Assembly (NCBI RefSeq): GCF_014333615.1
Contig: NZ_JACSCY010000003.1
Location: 62,001-126,000, forward strand
Source: Hymenobacter citatus
Lineage (GTDB): Bacteria > Bacteroidota > Bacteroidia > Cytophagales > Hymenobacteraceae
Direction of reading: 5' to 3'
Length of the DNA stretch: 64,000 nucleotides
Part shown: one piece after another, positions 61,254-64,000 of the stretch
Numbering within the stretch: position 1 is the first letter of the stretch
Layout: the number at the start of each line of letters is the position of its first letter
The notes under the pieces: model-generated
Told to the model about the DNA's origin: nothing
The model's database searches: none
The model's input: only the letters and a program-made list of their open reading frames with translations
Program-made: the position numbers and the translations under genes

Positions 61254-61348
61254 GTAGGGGCGGCTGGCAGCCGCCCGTCGTTATGTATTCGCACGTATCC
61301 ATTCTACCGACCTTCGTTCTACGACGGGCGGCTGCAAGCCGCCCCTAC
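61254..61348. repeat. REP-like inverted repeat between RND permease and adaptor
   Basis: Arms 61254-61281 and 61321-61348 pair at 27 of 28 positions around 39 nt. Each arm itself is palindromic (GGGCGGCTGCAAGCCGCCC in the right arm). The right arm contains the TAG stop of the adaptor gene (61345-61347), and the left ends 10 bp from the permease ATG. A half copy is at 47162-47184. Confidence 0.82.
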
Positions 61349-62490
61349 AGTGAAACGACCTGACCGGGGTTTAAATTCTGATAGCCTGCAGATACTACCT
61401 GGTCGTCGGCTTTCAACCCGCTGGTTACCTCCACTTTACCGTTGTACGTAGCGCCGGTTTCGATAACGCGCTTGGCGGCTATTTTCTGCTGGCCTTTGTT
61501 TTCGACCACGTACACGTAGCTGTTCTGCTCGTCGCGCTGCACCAGGTCTACGGGTAGCACGGTGGCGTTCTGTCGGTTATAGTTCTGGATGCGTACGGTG
61601 GCCACCATGTTGGGGCGCAGCTTCACAGCGGCTGAGCTATTCAGGCGCAGCTCAATGGTGAATGTGCGGCTGGTGGGGTTGATGATGCTACTGACTGTGC
61701 GCACCGTGGCGGAAATATTTTCCTCGCCCATGTCGGGGATGCTCACTAAGGCCTTGTCGCCGGGCTTGATGTTATTGGAGTAGGCTTCCGAGATGTCGGC
61801 CACAATCTTGCCGCTACTGCCGCTGAGCAGGCGCACCACCGGCGAGCCAGGCCCCGACGACTCCCCTACCTTGGCCGGCACATCATCCACGGTGCCCGCG
61901 AAGGGCGCGCGCACGTTGTACTGGTCGCGCTGGCGCTGCTGGGTAGTCAGGTTGTTCTTGAGCGCCTCGTAGTTGTTCTTGGCTTGCAGATACTGCACTT
62001 CCGTCCCGATTTCCTGGTCCCAGAGGCGCTTTTGTTTCTCGTAAATCACGCGGGCCAGGTCCATGCGGGTGCGCAGCTCAGCAATGCCGGATTCCAGCAC
62101 GGCCGCGTCCAGGGTAGCCAAAATCTGACCTTTGCTCACCCGGTCGCCGCGCTGCACGCGGATGCTGGTGATGGTGCCCGGCGCCCGCGGCGACACGTTG
62201 GCATTCTCATCAAAATCGGCCCTACCTTGCACTTCCAGGTAGCTAGCAAAGTTTTCGGGCTGCACATTTAGTACCGATACGGGCACGGCCTGCGCGGCGG
62301 CTTGCGCTTCCTTGGCGCCGGTTTTGGCTTCTAGGTCCGCAATTTTAGCTTGGGTAGCTGCCTGCTCTTTTTTGAGTTCCGCCAACCGGGCGGCCGGGTC
62401 TTTGTCGCCCTGACCGCAAGCGGCCAGCAGGCTCATCAGGCTGATGGCTAGCACCGGACGGCTAGCAGTTGTAAAGAAGGAGCGTTTCAT
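61345..62490 (-). CDS. RND efflux periplasmic adaptor (MFP) lipoprotein
   Basis: 381 residues. A lipobox 'SLLAAC' (Cys near 26) anchors it. A short coiled coil ('[19 protein letters not shown]') precedes the barrel-sandwich/lipoyl ('[20 protein letters not shown]'), alpha-hairpin, and beta-barrel parts ('[18 protein letters not shown]', '[20 protein letters not shown]'). The adaptor links the RND pump to TolC. It starts 41 bp after the TolC-like gene, and its stop is inside the REP-like element before the permease gene. Confidence 0.92.
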   Translation of the reverse strand: MKRSFFTTASRPVLAISLMSLLAACGQGDKDPAARLAELKKEQAATQAKIADLEAKTGAKEAQAAAQAVPVSVLNVQPENFASYLEVQGRADFDENANVSPRAPGTITSIRVQRGDRVSKGQILATLDAAVLESGIAELRTRMDLARVIYEKQKRLWDQEIGTEVQYLQAKNNYEALKNNLTTQQRQRDQYNVRAPFAGTVDDVPAKVGESSGPGSPVVRLLSGSSGKIVADISEAYSNNIKPGDKALVSIPDMGEENISATVRTVSSIINPTSRTFTIELRLNSSAAVKLRPNMVATVRIQNYNRQNATVLPVDLVQRDEQNSYVYVVENKGQQKIAAKRVIETGATYNGKVEVTSGLKADDQVVSAGYQNLNPGQVVSL

Positions 62491-62531
62491 ATAGGAGCGG
62501 AGGAGTATCTTGAAAAAGGGCCAGTGACTAT

Positions 62532-64000
62532 TTATTTGTTATAGAGTGTGCCGCTGGCTTTGTCGTAATCTACTTTGGCAACCAGCGCATCGTAGAGCGC
62601 TGAGTAGTAGTTGGTCTGCGCCTGGCGCAGGTCGGTTTCGGCCGTAATCAGCTCCACGTTGGAGCCTACCCCTTCCTGAAACTTGATTTTGGCTACCCGC
62701 GCTACTTCCGTAGCCAGGTCTAGGTTGGCGCGCTGGTTGGCCAGCACATCTAGGTCGTTTTGCAGGGTGGTCTGGCTCTGGGTGCGTTGCAGGTCGATGG
62801 TCTGCTGGAGGGTAGTGAAACCCGTATTCACCTGTTTCAGCGTCAGGTTAGCCGTTTGCACCTGATATTTCTTGCGGAAGCCGTCAAACACCGGGATTTG
62901 CAATTGCAAGCCCACGTTGCCGAAGGCAAACCAGTTCTGGTTGGGAAATCCCGTTTTCGGATCTGTCGAACCTGTTCCGCGGAACTCCATTAAGGTAGGC
63001 AGCGAGCGAGCCGAACCCAGGAAGCCGTAGGCCCCAATCAGGTTGAGGGTAGGCAGGTAGCCGGCTTTCTGGTTGCGCACATCCAGGGCCGCCAGGTCGC
63101 GCTGGGTTTCCAGCACCGAGTACTCGATGCGGTTTTGGTAGTTGAAATTGGCGTCGGCTTGGGTCAGGCTCTGCTTGAGGCGCTCAGCATCCAGCACGGC
63201 CGTGCTCAGCGAATCGGTGAGCTGCACGGGCTGACGTTGGTCGAGGCCCATCTGAAACTTCAATAGTGCTACGCTCAGATCAATCAGACGCTCAGCGTTT
63301 TGCTGCTCAATGCGCAGGTTGTTGCGCTGCACTTGCAGGCGTTGCACGTCCAGCTTCTCGGCAAAGCCAGCCTCAAACGTCTTTTGGGTCTGGTACAGCA
63401 GCGTATCGAGGCGGGCCACGTTGCGCGATAATAGCTCCAGCCGCTGCCCGGCTACTAGCGTGCTATAATAGGCTTTCGATACCTGCTCTACCACGTCGAT
63501 TTCGCTTTGCTTGGTCTGCTTCACCGACAACTCCTGATATACCTTAGCCGCTTTCAGCCCCAGAAGGTAGGAGCCATTGAATAGCTGCTGCGAAGCCGAG
63601 GCAGAAGCATTGCCTTGCCACTGAAAGCCTAGCGACAGTGCAGTAGGCGGTGCGGGCACATACGGGTCATAAGTAGGCGAGAGCGTCACTACCTGTCCGT
63701 TCTGTGCATTCGCAACAGCTTCTGGCGTGAGGGCAGCACCCGTTAATGGACCTTGACTGCCCCCAAAAGCGCCAAAATCAACCAAGGAGCGTTGCAGCTT
63801 GTAGTTATCCGTCACGGAGGCTGCTACGTTTACCTGCGGCAGGCCTTGCGCCTTCACCTGCCCTACCCGTGCGGCGGCCAGCTGCTGGTCGATGCGCGTG
63901 GACTGAAGCGTGGATTTATTCTTAACGGCGTAGTCGATGGCCTGGGGCAACGACAACGCCAGAGGCGCGTTGGTGGCAACGGGCTGACCAGTGGCCGGCG
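62532..64000 (-). CDS. TolC-family outer-membrane channel (5' end beyond window)
   Basis: Partial: the frame is open to the window edge at 64000 ('...[20 protein letters not shown]'), so the signal peptide and first residues are missing. The visible 489 or so residues hold the two outer-membrane-efflux repeats with long Gln-rich helices ('[20 protein letters not shown]', '[11 protein letters not shown]', '[20 protein letters not shown]'). It forms the exit duct of the tripartite pump. The TTG at 63956 is not a real start. Confidence 0.93.
   Translation of the reverse strand, partial: PATGQPVATNAPLALSLPQAIDYAVKNKSTLQSTRIDQQLAAARVGQVKAQGLPQVNVAASVTDNYKLQRSLVDFGAFGGSQGPLTGAALTPEAVANAQNGQVVTLSPTYDPYVPAPPTALSLGFQWQGNASASASQQLFNGSYLLGLKAAKVYQELSVKQTKQSEIDVVEQVSKAYYSTLVAGQRLELLSRNVARLDTLLYQTQKTFEAGFAEKLDVQRLQVQRNNLRIEQQNAERLIDLSVALLKFQMGLDQRQPVQLTDSLSTAVLDAERLKQSLTQADANFNYQNRIEYSVLETQRDLAALDVRNQKAGYLPTLNLIGAYGFLGSARSLPTLMEFRGTGSTDPKTGFPNQNWFAFGNVGLQLQIPVFDGFRKKYQVQTANLTLKQVNTGFTTLQQTIDLQRTQSQTTLQNDLDVLANQRANLDLATEVARVAKIKFQEGVGSNVELITAETDLRQAQTNYYSALYDALVAKVDYDKASGTLYNK

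Noticed and set aside
1..64000. Prophage, insertion sequence, integron or defence island
   Set aside because: No integrase, transposase, phage structural, restriction-modification or toxin-antitoxin genes were recognised, and the gene content is housekeeping.

Overview
The window looks like a stretch of core chromosome from a pigmented-soil/air type Bacteroidota, most like Hymenobacter (Cytophagales). The reasons are the GC-rich coding sequence with AT-richer gaps, Bacteroidota promoters (TTG, about 20 nt, TAnnTTTG) in place of sigma70 boxes, ExbB-ExbD-ExbD-TonB-TonB order, a MurF-alanine racemase fusion, and several families found mainly in this phylum (DUF6089, DUF5686, DUF4834, DUF4230, YfhO-like). 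The genus is an inference from gene content; no rRNA or marker gene for typing is present. I see no phage, plasmid, insertion sequence, CRISPR array or defence island.

Layout. 1-2.95 kb: a one-helix hypothetical protein and two membrane proteins of the DUF2157/DUF4401 type, the first broken by an in-frame TAG. 2.95-6.7 kb: cysteine desulfurase, GlmM and MazG. 6.9-14.05 kb: the TonB energy-coupling locus (ExbB, two ExbD, two TonB paralogues, a small membrane protein, a PstS-like lipoprotein and a TPR protein). 14.1-24.2 kb, all on the minus strand: an envelope-assembly block (TamA-like protein, NAD kinase, two DUF6089 barrels, UppS, BamA, two Skp/OmpH chaperones, an RluA-family pseudouridine synthase). 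24.4-27.75 kb, minus: CBS protein, alpha/beta hydrolase, PabA-like amidotransferase, CvpA, YqeY. 27.9-35.1 kb, plus: PdxJ, the selenium pair MnmH and SelD, a small membrane protein, a TPR histidine kinase, a hydrolase and a tetrapyrrole-methylase-fold enzyme. 35.2-37.6 kb: FeoAB. 37.8-43.7 kb: a carboxypeptidase-regulatory-domain protein, an OmpA-like lipoprotein, MurF-Alr, a RarD-like permease and a small lipoprotein. 43.8-53.2 kb: DUF5686 protein, RecX, DUF4230, an ACC-deaminase-like enzyme, YfhO, DUF4834, an FkbM methyltransferase and a small membrane protein. 53.4-57.7 kb: tRNA-Thr(CGT), a hypothetical protein, SDR, HExxH protein, NlpC/P60, DUF1232 and an ACP-like protein without its serine. 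57.8-64 kb: a tripartite RND efflux operon (TolC cut by the window end).

The genes centre on the cell envelope: outer-membrane protein insertion (BamA, Skp, TamA-like), lipid carrier (UppS), peptidoglycan precursors (GlmM, MurF-Alr), energised import (TonB system, FeoAB) and export (RND). Several transcription units can be bounded from the sequence alone, for example the envelope operon from a promoter at about 21.77-21.80 kb to a hairpin at 15.21-15.24 kb.

The most unusual structure lies between genes. Many gaps hold very long, perfect or nearly perfect inverted repeats (arms of 22 to 40 bp), several of which fill the gap from one coding sequence to the next. Some share core words and look like one dispersed repeat family. 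Other points worth a second look are the TAG-interrupted DUF2157 gene, the serine-less acyl-carrier-like protein, possible leaderless promoters at mazG and the pseudouridine synthase, and an A-C mismatch in the T-stem of the tRNA. I found no convincing new enzymatic or defence system.
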